Shown piece by piece: positions 17,274 to 25,782 of a DNA stretch of 64,000 bases (positions within the stretch are counted from its first letter, which is position 1; every line of letters begins with the position of its first letter). The DNA lies in the NCBI RefSeq assembly GCF_002368395.1, contig NZ_AP018254.1, positions 930,001-994,000 of the forward strand, in the 5' to 3' direction. The notes beneath the pieces were generated by a model. The model was given only the letters and a program-made list of their open reading frames with translations. It was not told where the DNA came from and made no database searches. Position numbers and translations under genes: made by a program. The DNA is from Calothrix sp. NIES-3974. GTDB lineage: Bacteria > Cyanobacteriota > Cyanobacteriia > Cyanobacteriales > Nostocaceae.

Positions 17274-18764
17274 TCAAAATCGCTCCACACCGGATATTTG
17301 TGTAAATTTCTCCTCCTTGCGACCCATTGACCGTGCTGCTTCTCCACAGGTACGGGGTGTGGGAAAGATTTTGGTCGGATTGGCTAACCCTTGGGGATTA
17401 AATACCTGTCGCACCCAGAGCATGGTTTCTAAATCGGTCTCAGAAAACATTTCTGACATATAACAGCGTTTTTCGGCTCCGATGCCATGTTCACCGGAGA
17501 TACTTCCACCCACCCGAACACAGAGTTTGAGGATTTCCCCACCAACTTCTTCCACCTTCTCTAACTCACCGGGAATCGAATTATCATACAAAATCAAAGG
17601 ATGCAAATTCCCATCTCCAGCGTGGAAAACGTTAGCAATTCGGTATCCGGAACGTTGGCTGAGGGCTTCAATTTCCTTGAGTACGTAGGGAAGTTGGGTG
17701 CGGGGAATTACTCCGTCCTGTACGTAATAATCCGGACTTACATGGCCAGCTGCGGCAAAGGCAGCCTTACGTCCCTTCCACAGTTTCAATCGCATATCCA
17801 GGTCTGATGCCGTTGTCACATTTCTCGCCCCGTTGTTCATGCAAATCTCTTTGACACGGGCTTTACTAGCTTGGACTTCCACCTCTAAACCATCAATTTC
17901 AATAATTAAAATTGCCGTGGCATCACGGGGATAGCAGTTAGTTTTGACAACATCTTCCACAGCATTAATACTGAGATTATCCATAATTTCCATTCCCCCA
18001 GGAATAATCCCCGCACTAATGATATCGGAAACCGTCTTACCTGCGGCTTCCACACTGGTAAAATCTGCCAAGAGGACACAAATCGATTCTGCCGTTTTCA
18101 GGATGCGCAGAGTCACTTCTGTGGCAATTCCTAACGTTCCCTCCGAACCAACAAATAAACCAGTCAGGTCGTATCCTGGCATTTCCGCAACCTGTCCACC
18201 AAGATCAACAATTTCTCCCTGGGGTGTGACAACTTTTAAACCTAGTACATGGTTAGTCGTCACCCCGTACTTCAGACAATGAACACCCCCGGAATTTTCC
18301 GCCACATTGCCACCAATGGAACAAATAATTTGGCTGGAGGGGTCGGGGGCATAGTAAAAACCAGCACCACTGACAGTTTGTGTCACCCAACTATTAATTA
18401 CACCTGGTTGAACGACTACCTGCTGATTCTCGTAATCCACACTCAGGATTTGTCGCATCATCGACGTGACAATTAACACGCAATCATCCACGGGTAAGGC
18501 TCCACCAGAAAGACCCGTACCCGACCCCCTAGCGATAAACGGCACATTGTACTTCTGACAGATTTGTACAGCGATCGCAACTTGTGCAGTTGTTCGTGGT
18601 AAAACTGCTAAGGCGGGACGTTGGCGATAACTAGTTAGACCATCACATTCGTAGGTGATTAGTTCTTCCCGTCGCTGGACGACATTTTTTGTACCCAGTG
18701 CAGCTTGCAATTCTTTGATGATTGGTTGCCAATTCCGTTGTTGCGGTTTTTCCTGAGTCAGCAT
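17274..18764 (-). CDS. glcD: Glycolate oxidase/dehydrogenase subunit GlcD (FAD-linked)
   Basis: A 496-residue flavoprotein of the FAD-linked oxidase (VAO/PCMH) family. The FAD-binding segment is visible at IARGSGTGLSGGALP and GGNVAENSGGVHCLKYG, the GSEGTLGI motif at mid-protein and the C-terminal HAGDGNLHPL and GGSISGEHGIG blocks containing the conserved His residues. These match GlcD rather than MurB or D-lactate dehydrogenase Dld. It would oxidise glycolate to glyoxylate in photorespiration, normally with GlcE and GlcF, which are not adjacent. It lies 80 bp downstream of hisB on the same strand and may be co-transcribed. Confidence 0.93.
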   Translation of the reverse strand: MLTQEKPQQRNWQPIIKELQAALGTKNVVQRREELITYECDGLTSYRQRPALAVLPRTTAQVAIAVQICQKYNVPFIARGSGTGLSGGALPVDDCVLIVTSMMRQILSVDYENQQVVVQPGVINSWVTQTVSGAGFYYAPDPSSQIICSIGGNVAENSGGVHCLKYGVTTNHVLGLKVVTPQGEIVDLGGQVAEMPGYDLTGLFVGSEGTLGIATEVTLRILKTAESICVLLADFTSVEAAGKTVSDIISAGIIPGGMEIMDNLSINAVEDVVKTNCYPRDATAILIIEIDGLEVEVQASKARVKEICMNNGARNVTTASDLDMRLKLWKGRKAAFAAAGHVSPDYYVQDGVIPRTQLPYVLKEIEALSQRSGYRIANVFHAGDGNLHPLILYDNSIPGELEKVEEVGGEILKLCVRVGGSISGEHGIGAEKRCYMSEMFSETDLETMLWVRQVFNPQGLANPTKIFPTPRTCGEAARSMGRKEEKFTQISGVERF

Positions 18765-18844
18765 AGGTGGATGGGGTAGATGGGAAATTGTGAGGTATTG
18801 AAGTTAAAGGTTGACGGCGGTTAAAGTGCTTAATACCATTGTAA

Positions 18845-19477
18845 TTACAAAACCCCTTTAGAACTAGGAATAGTTTGAGCGCGACGGGGGTCAATTTCTG
18901 TAGCCATTCGCATTGCTCTGGCAAAGGCTTTAAAGGTAGCCTCAATGATATGGTGGGAATTAATACCATCCAATTGACGGATATGTAAAGTCATTTGACT
19001 ATGGTTAACCACCGCGACAAAAAACTCTCGCACCAATTGGGTGTCATAGGTTCCAACCCGTTGGCTAGGGATTTCCAAACCGTAGCTGAGATGGGGACGA
19101 CCGGAAAAATCTAACGCAACTTGAATTAAAGCCTCATCTAGGGGTGCAAGGAAATGGCCAAAGCGATAAATCCCCTTGCGATCGCCTAATGCTTGATGTA
19201 AAGCTTGACCAAGGGTGATACCTACATCCTCATTGGTATGGTGATCATCGATATGTAAATCACCCGTTGCGCGAATCTCCAAATCAATCAAACCGTGGGA
19301 AGAAATTTGTTGCAACATATGGTCAAGAAACGGGATACCAGTTTGAGCAACACATTTACCAGTCCCATCTAAATTCACACTCACCTGGACATCCGTCTCC
19401 CCGGTAGTCCTACTTACCGTCGCAGTCCGAGGAGCAAAATTAGTTGTTTCTGTAATTGCTGAAGATAGTGTTTGCAT
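18845..19477 (-). CDS. hisB: Imidazoleglycerol-phosphate dehydratase
   Basis: A 210-residue single-domain HisB (no phosphatase half), catalysing dehydration of imidazole glycerol phosphate in histidine synthesis. The duplicated metal-binding motifs are both present: [13 protein letters not shown] with [12 protein letters not shown]-like [14 protein letters not shown], and [18 protein letters not shown] near the C-terminus, giving the histidine clusters for the two Mn ions. Length is typical. As usual in cyanobacteria, the his genes are scattered. It is followed by glcD and preceded by fabI on the same strand; the order fabI-hisB beside ntcA is as I recall it for Anabaena PCC 7120. Confidence 0.97.
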   Translation of the reverse strand: MQTLSSAITETTNFAPRTATVSRTTGETDVQVSVNLDGTGKCVAQTGIPFLDHMLQQISSHGLIDLEIRATGDLHIDDHHTNEDVGITLGQALHQALGDRKGIYRFGHFLAPLDEALIQVALDFSGRPHLSYGLEIPSQRVGTYDTQLVREFFVAVVNHSQMTLHIRQLDGINSHHIIEATFKAFARAMRMATEIDPRRAQTIPSSKGVL

Positions 19478-19497
19478 AGTTTGTTTCGGGGAGAAGA

Positions 19498-19632
19498 GAC
19501 GACCCTGCTGTGCTAAATACAGAAAAATCGATCAGCTGAGGATAGGCTCAAACACACTTAGTTAGGCTTTCAGTTTCCCAAAGATGTCACTATAAGTAAA
19601 TGCGTCTTCAGCTTATCACCTGTCGGGTCGTC
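19498..19632. repeat. Palindromic repeat split by about 110 bp
   Basis: The left half GAGACGACCC (19498-19507) and the right half GTCGGGTCGTCTG (about 19621-19633) are those of the common palindrome, but about 110 bp of unrelated sequence separate them. This looks like an insertion into the repeat or two separate halves. Confidence 0.5.
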
Positions 19633-19817
19633 TGTACCTGTGGGGAAATATAGATTATTAGATTATACTTTCCACGTTCATAAACTGAGCTTTTAGTTTA
19701 GGTGGTTAATCCTAAAAGTCAACTGTCAACAAAAAAAGTAGATCAGCGTGGTAAGTATAATCCAAAATCCGTCTTGGAAAGTTGGGTGGAAGAATAAATC
19801 TACCACCAACTTTCCGC

Positions 19818-19845
19818 AAAATCCAAAATCAAAAATCCAAAATCC
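19818..19845. repeat. Heptamer AAAATCC tract after fabI
   Basis: Degenerate units AAAATCC/AAAATCA immediately follow the fabI stop codon. The same heptamer recurs before cysS and, inverted, before the SemiSWEET and M61 genes. Confidence 0.6.
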
Positions 19846-20622
19846 CTACATTCCCATAATTTCATATCCCGCATCAACATAGATCACCTGTCCGGTAATT
19901 CCGCTTGACAAGTCGCTGCATAGGAAAGCAGCAGTATTTCCCACTTCAATTTGGGTGACAGTACGACGCAGGGGAGCAACTTGTTCTACGTGGTGAATCA
20001 TATCTAAAATACCACCCACAGCACTGGAAGCGAGGGTGCGGATGGGACCTGCGGAAATGGCATTGACACGTATATTGGCTGGACCCATTTCTGCGGCTAA
20101 ATAACGGACACTACATTCCAAACCCGCTTTCGCTACACCCATGACATTGTAGTTAGGAATAGCTCGTACACCCCCTAAATAGGTCAAAGTGACAATACTA
20201 CCACCCTCAGTCATCAAGGGTTTGGCAGCACCTGCAAGCTGAATCAGGGAATAGGTACTAATCTCCATCGCCGTGGTGAAACCACTACGGGAAGTATTGC
20301 TAAAATCCCCACTCAAATCATCCTTATTGGCAAAGGCTAAACAATGGATAAGAATATCAAGCTTACCCCATTTTTCCTGAATCGCCGCAAAAGTCGAGGC
20401 CACCTGTTCGTCATTTTGGACATTACAAGGTAAAAACAGAGTGGGGTTGAGGGGTTCCACCAATTCAGCCACTTTCTTCTCCATCTTACCCTTTTCATCC
20501 GGCAAGTAGGTAATACCCAAATTAGCTCCAGAGGCATGAAGTTGCTGGGCGATTCCCCAGGCAATCGAGCGGTTATTGGCAATACCCGTTACAAGTGCAT
20601 TTTTTCCTGTTAAATCCAACAT
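19846..20622 (-). CDS. fabI: Enoyl-[acyl-carrier-protein] reductase (NADH)
   Basis: A 258-residue SDR-type enoyl-ACP reductase completing each fatty-acid elongation cycle. Features: the divergent nucleotide-binding start GKNALVTGIANNRSIAWGIA, typical of FabI, the strand motif ILIHCLAFANK, and the catalytic Tyr and Lys in YNVMGVAKAGLE (Y-x6-K rather than the Y-x3-K of classic SDRs). The substrate-binding loop GPIRTLASSAV follows. Length is exactly the family's. It is divergent from ntcA; a 445-bp spacer separates the starts. The palindromic repeat at 20703-20725 lies upstream. Confidence 0.97.
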   Translation of the reverse strand: MLDLTGKNALVTGIANNRSIAWGIAQQLHASGANLGITYLPDEKGKMEKKVAELVEPLNPTLFLPCNVQNDEQVASTFAAIQEKWGKLDILIHCLAFANKDDLSGDFSNTSRSGFTTAMEISTYSLIQLAGAAKPLMTEGGSIVTLTYLGGVRAIPNYNVMGVAKAGLECSVRYLAAEMGPANIRVNAISAGPIRTLASSAVGGILDMIHHVEQVAPLRRTVTQIEVGNTAAFLCSDLSSGITGQVIYVDAGYEIMGM

Positions 20623-21067
20623 GTGATTTTATACGCATTCTCCAAGGTTGAGCATACTAGAATCTGAGTCAAAATGGGTGTTTATTTGATGGATATGCCG
20701 TAGAGACGACCCGTCGGGTCGTCTTGACATCAAATGGGATTCCGATAGATGTGATGAAACTGGCAATTATGTCCCACAAATTTGTTAATATCAAAAAAAA
20801 ACAAAGTTATTTATTAAGATATTTACAAGACATATCCAATTTTTCTTAATAAAACTTTTGGGCTAGAGTTGCGGAAACTAAATATCAGAAAATAGTAGCG
20901 ATGATAGGGAAAAATTATGTATCATAATGGACAAAGAAACAGGGGTAAAAGGGGTTGAGTATAGTAAAGAACAAAATGTTCAACAATGTATTCTTGTTAT
21001 TTCAGGTGTATTCTTAGGTAATCTGTTTTTATTTTCTTAGTTTCCGGCATAGGGTAGGGGAAGGGAG
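20623..21067. promoter_or_regulatory. Divergent spacer upstream of fabI and ntcA
   Basis: 445 bp. A palindrome of the GACCCGTCGGGTC type lies at 20703-20725. No perfect NtcA box (GTA-N8-TAC) is present upstream of ntcA; near matches with one substitution in the right half are GTATCATAATGGAC (near 20919) and GTATAGTAAAGAAC (near 20959). Autoregulation of ntcA is known in Anabaena, so one of these may be used. Confidence 0.4.
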
Positions 21068-21739
21068 ATGATTGTGACACAAGATAAAGCCCTAGCAAAC
21101 GTTTTTCGTCAGATGGCAACCGGAGCGTTTCCACCGGTTGTGGAAACGTTTGAACGAAATAAAACCATCTTTTTCCCCGGCGATCCAGCTGAACGGGTTT
21201 ACTTTCTTCTCAAAGGAGCAGTCAAGCTCTCACGGGTGTACGAAGCAGGAGAAGAAATTACCGTGGCATTGTTGCGGGAAAATAGTGTATTTGGAGTTCT
21301 ATCTTTATTAACTGGAAATAAGTCGGACAGATTTTACCATGCGGTTGCATTTACCCCTGTGGAATTACTGTCAGCGCCAATAGAACAAGTTGAGCAAGCA
21401 TTAAAGGAAAATCCAGAATTATCGATGCTAATGTTGCGAGGTTTATCTTCGCGAATATTGCAGACAGAGATGATGATTGAAACCCTCGCACACCGAGATA
21501 TGGGTTCGCGATTGGTGAGTTTCTTATTAATTCTTTGTCGTGATTTTGGAGTACCCTGTGCTGATGGCATTACCATTGACTTGAAATTATCCCATCAAGT
21601 GATCGCGGAAGCAATTGGCTCCACCCGTGTCACTGTCACCCGTTTATTGGGTGATTTACGCGAGAAAAAGATGATTTCAATCCACAAGAAAAAAATAACT
21701 GTCCACAAACCAGTTACTTTGAGTCGTCAATTTACCTAA
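21068..21739 (+). CDS. ntcA: Global nitrogen regulator NtcA
   Basis: A 223-residue CRP-family activator, the same length as Anabaena NtcA and with its characteristic sequence. The N-terminal beta-roll binds 2-oxoglutarate ([20 protein letters not shown]), a dimerisation helix follows ([20 protein letters not shown]), and the C-terminal helix-turn-helix [20 protein letters not shown] carries the recognition residues for GTA-N8-TAC. It controls nitrogen assimilation genes and, in heterocyst formers, early differentiation. A GGGGAAGGGAG ribosome-binding site lies just before the ATG. Divergent fabI upstream and DUF3084 and YqgF-like genes downstream match the gene order I recall for Anabaena PCC 7120. 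Confidence 0.98.
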   Translation: MIVTQDKALANVFRQMATGAFPPVVETFERNKTIFFPGDPAERVYFLLKGAVKLSRVYEAGEEITVALLRENSVFGVLSLLTGNKSDRFYHAVAFTPVELLSAPIEQVEQALKENPELSMLMLRGLSSRILQTEMMIETLAHRDMGSRLVSFLLILCRDFGVPCADGITIDLKLSHQVIAEAIGSTRVTVTRLLGDLREKKMISIHKKKITVHKPVTLSRQFT

Positions 21740-22073
21740 AATCTGGATTTGGGAATATGGAGGTTGGGTTGTAAAATTGTCAGCGTCAGTGCTGCAATTT
21801 TCACACCGGAAAATATATTTACCCTTGATTTACCTAACATTTCCAGCGATTCTAGTTAGATTTATCCTCGCACCTCAAACCCAATTGCTACTCTAGGAGT
21901 ATGGGGTTGGGTATGAATTGATTCCATGTCTGCTTCTAATTCACTCAACCCGTGTAAATCAAACTGGAGGTAAATCTCGAATTGAGTATATTCTGGTATT
22001 GCCAACCTCTTTATTACCCATGCAAAATGTCTGATGGCGTTCAGGTCTGTTTCTGGATTTGCGGTAACTTAGC
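21740..22073. other. Spacer between ntcA and DUF3084 gene
   Basis: 334 bp with no gene or RNA recognised. The phrase GGAGGTTGGGTTGTAAAATT near 21761 resembles the GTAGGTTGGGTTG repeat fragments. Confidence 0.4.
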
Positions 22074-23561
22074 ATGACCGGGTATATCCTCATTGCGGCT
22101 GTTTTAATATTAGGAGGAGTTATAGCCACCGTTGGCGATCGCATCGGTACACGGGTTGGCAAAAAACGCCTCTCACTGTTTAACCTGCGCCCCAAAAATA
22201 CGGCTGTATTAGTGACTATTATTACTGGTTTTGGTATTTCGGCTTCGACTTTAGGGATTTTATTTTTAGCTGATGAGGGATTGCGTAAAGGTGTCCTACA
22301 AATGGACGAAATTCGCCGTGAACTGCGTCGCAAACGACGCGACCTGGAAACCCAAAGCCAGCAATTAGAAGCTGTACGCAACGAAAAACAGCAAGTTGAA
22401 GCCCAATTAGACAAGGCTCGCAGTGAAAAGCAAAAAGCCCAGGAAGAACTGCAAAAAATTGATAAATCTTTACAAGCAGCCAATATTCGGCAAAAGGAAA
22501 CCCAAGCGCAATTAAATCGAACCTTGGATATTCAAGCTCGGACTCAAAAAGAATTTGAACGTACCCGTGAGCAGTTAGGGGAAGTCGGAACTCAATACCA
22601 AAGAGCCATATCCGAATTACAAAAAGTTTACGAGGAACGCAAACGCTTACAAACAGAAATCGCCACTGAAAGAGCGGAAAGCTTAAAACTTTATAATGAA
22701 GCCAGAGCAGCTATCAACGAAGCCAAAACCATGATAGCCAGACGCGATCGCGATATCTCCGAACGCGATCGCCGCATTGCCAATTTAGACCAGTTGATTC
22801 AAGCTCGTAATCGGGAAATCTCCGAACGTGAACAAATTATTGCCAAACGGGAAGCTCGGTTAAAGGAACTAGAAAGGGAACAGGGAACCCTGGAATCAGA
22901 AGTTGCTCGCCTAGAAAAATACTATCAGTCCTTTCGCGATTTACGTCTAGGAAAACTAGCCATTGTCCGAGGACAAATCCTCGCAAGCGGAGTCATCACC
23001 GTTCAAAGACCCGAAGGTGCAACCTTAGCGGTGAAAAAATTACTCGAAGAAGCCAACCGTAACGCCAATTTACAATTAAGTGAACCCGGTGCATCCCCCA
23101 GTCAGAATAATATTTTAGAAATAGCTCCCGGACAAATTCAACAATTAAGTCAAAAAATTAAAGACGGTCGTGAATACGTCGTCAGGATATTTTCAGCCGG
23201 AAACTACGTGCGAGGGGAAAAACAAATCAGCTTTTTTGCCGATGCATCCGTCAACCAATTATTATTTAAAACCGGAGAAACCCTAGCCACAACCACCGCA
23301 GATCCGCAAACAATGACATCCTACCAACTCAGACAACGCCTTGATTTACTCATTTCCGCTTCCCAATTTCGCGCTCGTAGCGCCGGAATTTTAGAAAATA
23401 TCGAAGTAGAAGGTACATTTTTGCGCTTTTTATCCGAACTACGTCAATCCCGACAACCACTAGAAATCAAAGCGATCGCCGCTACCGATACCTACACCGC
23501 AGGTCCATTACGTCTTCGACTCGTTGCTATCCACAATGGGGAAATTGTTTTTAGTACCTGA
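22074..23561 (+). CDS. DUF3084 coiled-coil membrane protein
   Basis: A 495-residue protein of the cyanobacterial DUF3084 family. Two hydrophobic helices near the N-terminus (about residues 2-18 and 43-65) flank the signature GDRIGTRVGKKRLSLFNLRPK. A long coiled coil from about residue 75 to 280 is rich in Gln/Glu/Lys/Arg heptads (ETQSQQLEAVRNEKQQVEAQ and on), followed by a globular C-terminal domain. Two adjacent repeats, ARRDRDISERDRRI and ARNREISEREQII, are visible in the coil. Function is unknown; the fold suggests an envelope-spanning or scaffolding role, which is inference. The next gene, a YqgF-like nuclease, is 299 bp downstream on the same strand. Confidence 0.9.
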   Translation: MTGYILIAAVLILGGVIATVGDRIGTRVGKKRLSLFNLRPKNTAVLVTIITGFGISASTLGILFLADEGLRKGVLQMDEIRRELRRKRRDLETQSQQLEAVRNEKQQVEAQLDKARSEKQKAQEELQKIDKSLQAANIRQKETQAQLNRTLDIQARTQKEFERTREQLGEVGTQYQRAISELQKVYEERKRLQTEIATERAESLKLYNEARAAINEAKTMIARRDRDISERDRRIANLDQLIQARNREISEREQIIAKREARLKELEREQGTLESEVARLEKYYQSFRDLRLGKLAIVRGQILASGVITVQRPEGATLAVKKLLEEANRNANLQLSEPGASPSQNNILEIAPGQIQQLSQKIKDGREYVVRIFSAGNYVRGEKQISFFADASVNQLLFKTGETLATTTADPQTMTSYQLRQRLDLLISASQFRARSAGILENIEVEGTFLRFLSELRQSRQPLEIKAIAATDTYTAGPLRLRLVAIHNGEIVFST

Positions 23562-23727
23562 AAGGGAGGTGGGAATTGGGAGCAGGGGATGCTGGGAAAA
23601 AATGTGTCAAAAATTTCGTGAAATTATTACTCAATACCTATCACTTACTCACCAGAAATGCAGGTTATGTATATGAATGATCCAGTGTTTATGATTATTT
23701 ACATTTTGTCTTGAAATCACGATCGTC

Positions 23728-23756
23728 GTAGAGACGTAGCATCGCTACGTCTCTAC
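23728..23756. repeat. Palindromic repeat, GTAGC subfamily
   Basis: Arms GTAGAGACGTAGC and their inverse around ATC, 13 perfect base pairs, between the DUF3084 and YqgF-like genes. Other copies are at 48960, 49054, 56724 and 63255. Confidence 0.8.
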
Positions 23757-23859
23757 ACAACGTCAAATTTTCAATTCATATTTGTATTCAGCAACGCCTT
23801 CTCCCTCCACACCGATTGCCTCTGGGTCGGGTAGGATATTTATATAATTTTTTATTTAA

Positions 23860-24300
23860 ATGAATATGAATACTAATAACTTTGCACTGACCCAACCCAC
23901 CATACTAGGATTTGATCCAGGACGGGATAAGTGCGGTGTGGCAATTATGGGGGTTGATCGACGATTATTGTATCACCAGGTGGTATTGTCAACAGAAGCG
24001 ATCGCCGAAATTTTGCACCTAACTCAAAAATATCCGGTTTCTCTAGTCGTAATGGGAGACCAAACCACCGCGAAACAGTGGAAAAGTCAACTCAACGCAG
24101 CTTTACCCCCCACCTTAAACATTATCACCGTTGATGAGCGCAATAGTACCCTCGAAGCCCGCGATCGCTATTGGCAAATGTATCCCCCCAAGGGTCTAAA
24201 TAAACTCATTCCCCAGGGTATGCGTCAACCACCCCGTCCCATTGATGATATTGTCGCCATTTTATTAATCGAACGCTACCTCAACCGTTTAACTGCTTAG
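23860..24300 (+). CDS. RuvC/YqgF-like nuclease (pre-16S rRNA processing nuclease type)
   Basis: A 146-residue RNase-H-fold protein. The first strand carries the metal-binding Asp in ILGFDPGRDKCGVAIMG, the second acidic site is in VDERNSTLEARDRY and the third in RPIDDIVAILLIERYL, the arrangement found in YqgF and RuvC-like resolvases. YqgF homologues process the 5' end of 16S rRNA precursor; this cyanobacterial branch has not, to my knowledge, been tested, and a Holliday-junction role cannot be excluded. Two in-frame ATGs (23860, 23866) are possible starts. It follows ntcA and the DUF3084 gene, the gene order I recall for Anabaena PCC 7120. Confidence 0.8.
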   Translation: MNMNTNNFALTQPTILGFDPGRDKCGVAIMGVDRRLLYHQVVLSTEAIAEILHLTQKYPVSLVVMGDQTTAKQWKSQLNAALPPTLNIITVDERNSTLEARDRYWQMYPPKGLNKLIPQGMRQPPRPIDDIVAILLIERYLNRLTA

Positions 24301-24390
24301 GTTCCCCATCTCAAAAAATCCAACGTGACTGCGACGAAACTAAAGCAACCTTAGTAAGACAGCGATCGCTTTCACTATGGTTCTATGGTT

Positions 24391-25095
24391 CTATATCTCT
24401 GCTTGACTATCTAATCTACTGGGGTTTCCTAACTGGGATTGCAGTTTTTGGATATCTGCTGCTAATTGATTTGCTTGGGATTTTTCCTGGACAATTAGCT
24501 GGTTCTCTGCATCAAGTTGGGATTGGACAGTTCGTAGGTTGTTTTGCAGATTTTTTGTATGGTTGTCAGCTTGAGTTAGTTGATCGACTACAGACAAGAC
24601 TTCATTTCTAAATTCCTCGTTACCTATAACTGCAACTCCGCAAATCACTCCGACTACACTGGCAAAATCCTTCACATCTTGGGAATATTGATTATTTTCG
24701 TCCAGACTGACACCTACCGCTCCCATACAAGCGATCGCATTTTTATGTCTAAGCATGAAAGCTTCGACTCTACTCTTATAGTTTCTGATATCTGCTGCTA
24801 ACTGGTTCCTTTGTAGTTCCAGGTTGGAAATGTTTTGTTGTCGTCCGACCATTCTTTGTGACAACAAATTTGCTTGTTGTTCGAGTTGCTTGATGTTGGA
24901 GATAACTATTTGTCGTTGATTTTCCCGTTCTCTTTCTCTAATTAGTCTTAGTTCTTCTTTTTGTTGCTGTTGTTGCTGTTGTGTTCTCGTTTCTTCTGTC
25001 ACCTGTGTTGATGGGTTGGTGGGGGTTGGGGTAGTACAACCAATCAATCCGATACAGCAAGCTGCAATGATAAGTATTTTTTGTTTTAGTAGCAT
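24391..25095 (-). CDS. Coiled-coil lipoprotein
   Basis: A 234-residue predicted lipoprotein: signal peptide MLLKQKILIIAACCIGLIG with lipobox LIGC (Cys20), then a Thr/Pro and poly-Gln stretch (seven Gln at about 39-45), a first coiled coil (about 46-110), a short globular or amphipathic part with GAVGVSLDENNQ and FASVVGVICGVAVIG, and a second coiled coil to the end. No family is recognised. It is the last gene of a minus-strand run with a CPBP protease and a CHAT protein, 73 bp after the protease, so it could belong to the same transcription unit and be a substrate or scaffold of it; that is inference. Confidence 0.75.
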   Translation of the reverse strand: MLLKQKILIIAACCIGLIGCTTPTPTNPSTQVTEETRTQQQQQQQKEELRLIRERERENQRQIVISNIKQLEQQANLLSQRMVGRQQNISNLELQRNQLAADIRNYKSRVEAFMLRHKNAIACMGAVGVSLDENNQYSQDVKDFASVVGVICGVAVIGNEEFRNEVLSVVDQLTQADNHTKNLQNNLRTVQSQLDAENQLIVQEKSQANQLAADIQKLQSQLGNPSRLDSQAEI

Positions 25096-25168
25096 CTATC
25101 CGCGTTGATCTATCGTCTATTTACTCGGCTAGTAAATATACGTAAGGGGGAGGGGAAGTGCTGCATTT

Positions 25169-25780
25169 TCAGACTAATCCCACCAGAATCGCGATCGCAC
25201 CTAGTAATGAGTGACTGATAATAACGCTGTAGAGGTTACGATATCGAGCGTAGTGAAAACCCCAGAATAAACCGGTTAGGGATGTCAGGATTAGGGTGGG
25301 AATGTCTTTGTAGATAAGGTGGACAAGACCGTACAGAAAGCTGGATAGGAGTATTTGTAACCAAACTGCTAATTTGGCTCTGGTAAATATCCCGAATAAA
25401 AAGCCGCGATATAAAAATTCTTGTAAAGGGGAAGATAGGAAAACAAAAAAAATATAAAAACTCCAACTATAGGCAGAATTATCGATACGTGAACCATTTT
25501 GGGTATAGTAAACTACCATCATCATGGCGGAAGCCAAAGTTGGTAAGGCGATCGCTCTCAGGGAGTTTTGCAGGTTTTGCTTGCTAAATCCCAGTTCTTT
25601 CCCAGAAAATCGATCCAGTCGTGCGATCGCCATGATGGTGACTGCGGCAAAAATTAAGAGGTAAAATCGCCAAGCAAAGGGTACTAATTGCCGGTAAATA
25701 AGTAAAACGGGTAAAATATAGCCACAAATCACGATGAATGTGATTTTTTGTCGCAGTTTATTTATGTCTTGAATTTCCAT
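25169..25780 (-). CDS. CPBP (CAAX/ABI) family intramembrane protease, atypical motif 1
   Basis: A 203-residue protein with about six membrane helices. CPBP motifs are visible: motif 1 QEFLYRGFLFG (residues about 118-128), motif 2 FLYGLVH and motif 3 ISHSLLG. The usual motif 1 is EExxxR; here the first Glu is Gln (QEFLYR), a substitution seen in some members. The second Glu, Arg and both His are kept, so activity is possible but not assured. It starts 2 bp after the stop of the CHAT gene, implying translational coupling. CPBP proteins process prenylated peptides, bacteriocins or act in signalling; coupling to a CHAT protease is notable. Confidence 0.83.
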   Translation of the reverse strand: MEIQDINKLRQKITFIVICGYILPVLLIYRQLVPFAWRFYLLIFAAVTIMAIARLDRFSGKELGFSKQNLQNSLRAIALPTLASAMMMVVYYTQNGSRIDNSAYSWSFYIFFVFLSSPLQEFLYRGFLFGIFTRAKLAVWLQILLSSFLYGLVHLIYKDIPTLILTSLTGLFWGFHYARYRNLYSVIISHSLLGAIAILVGLV

Positions 25781-25782
25781 AT

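Noticed and set aside
20900-21067. NtcA box upstream of ntcA
   Set aside because: No perfect GTA-N8-TAC; two one-mismatch candidates are mentioned but not called as sites.
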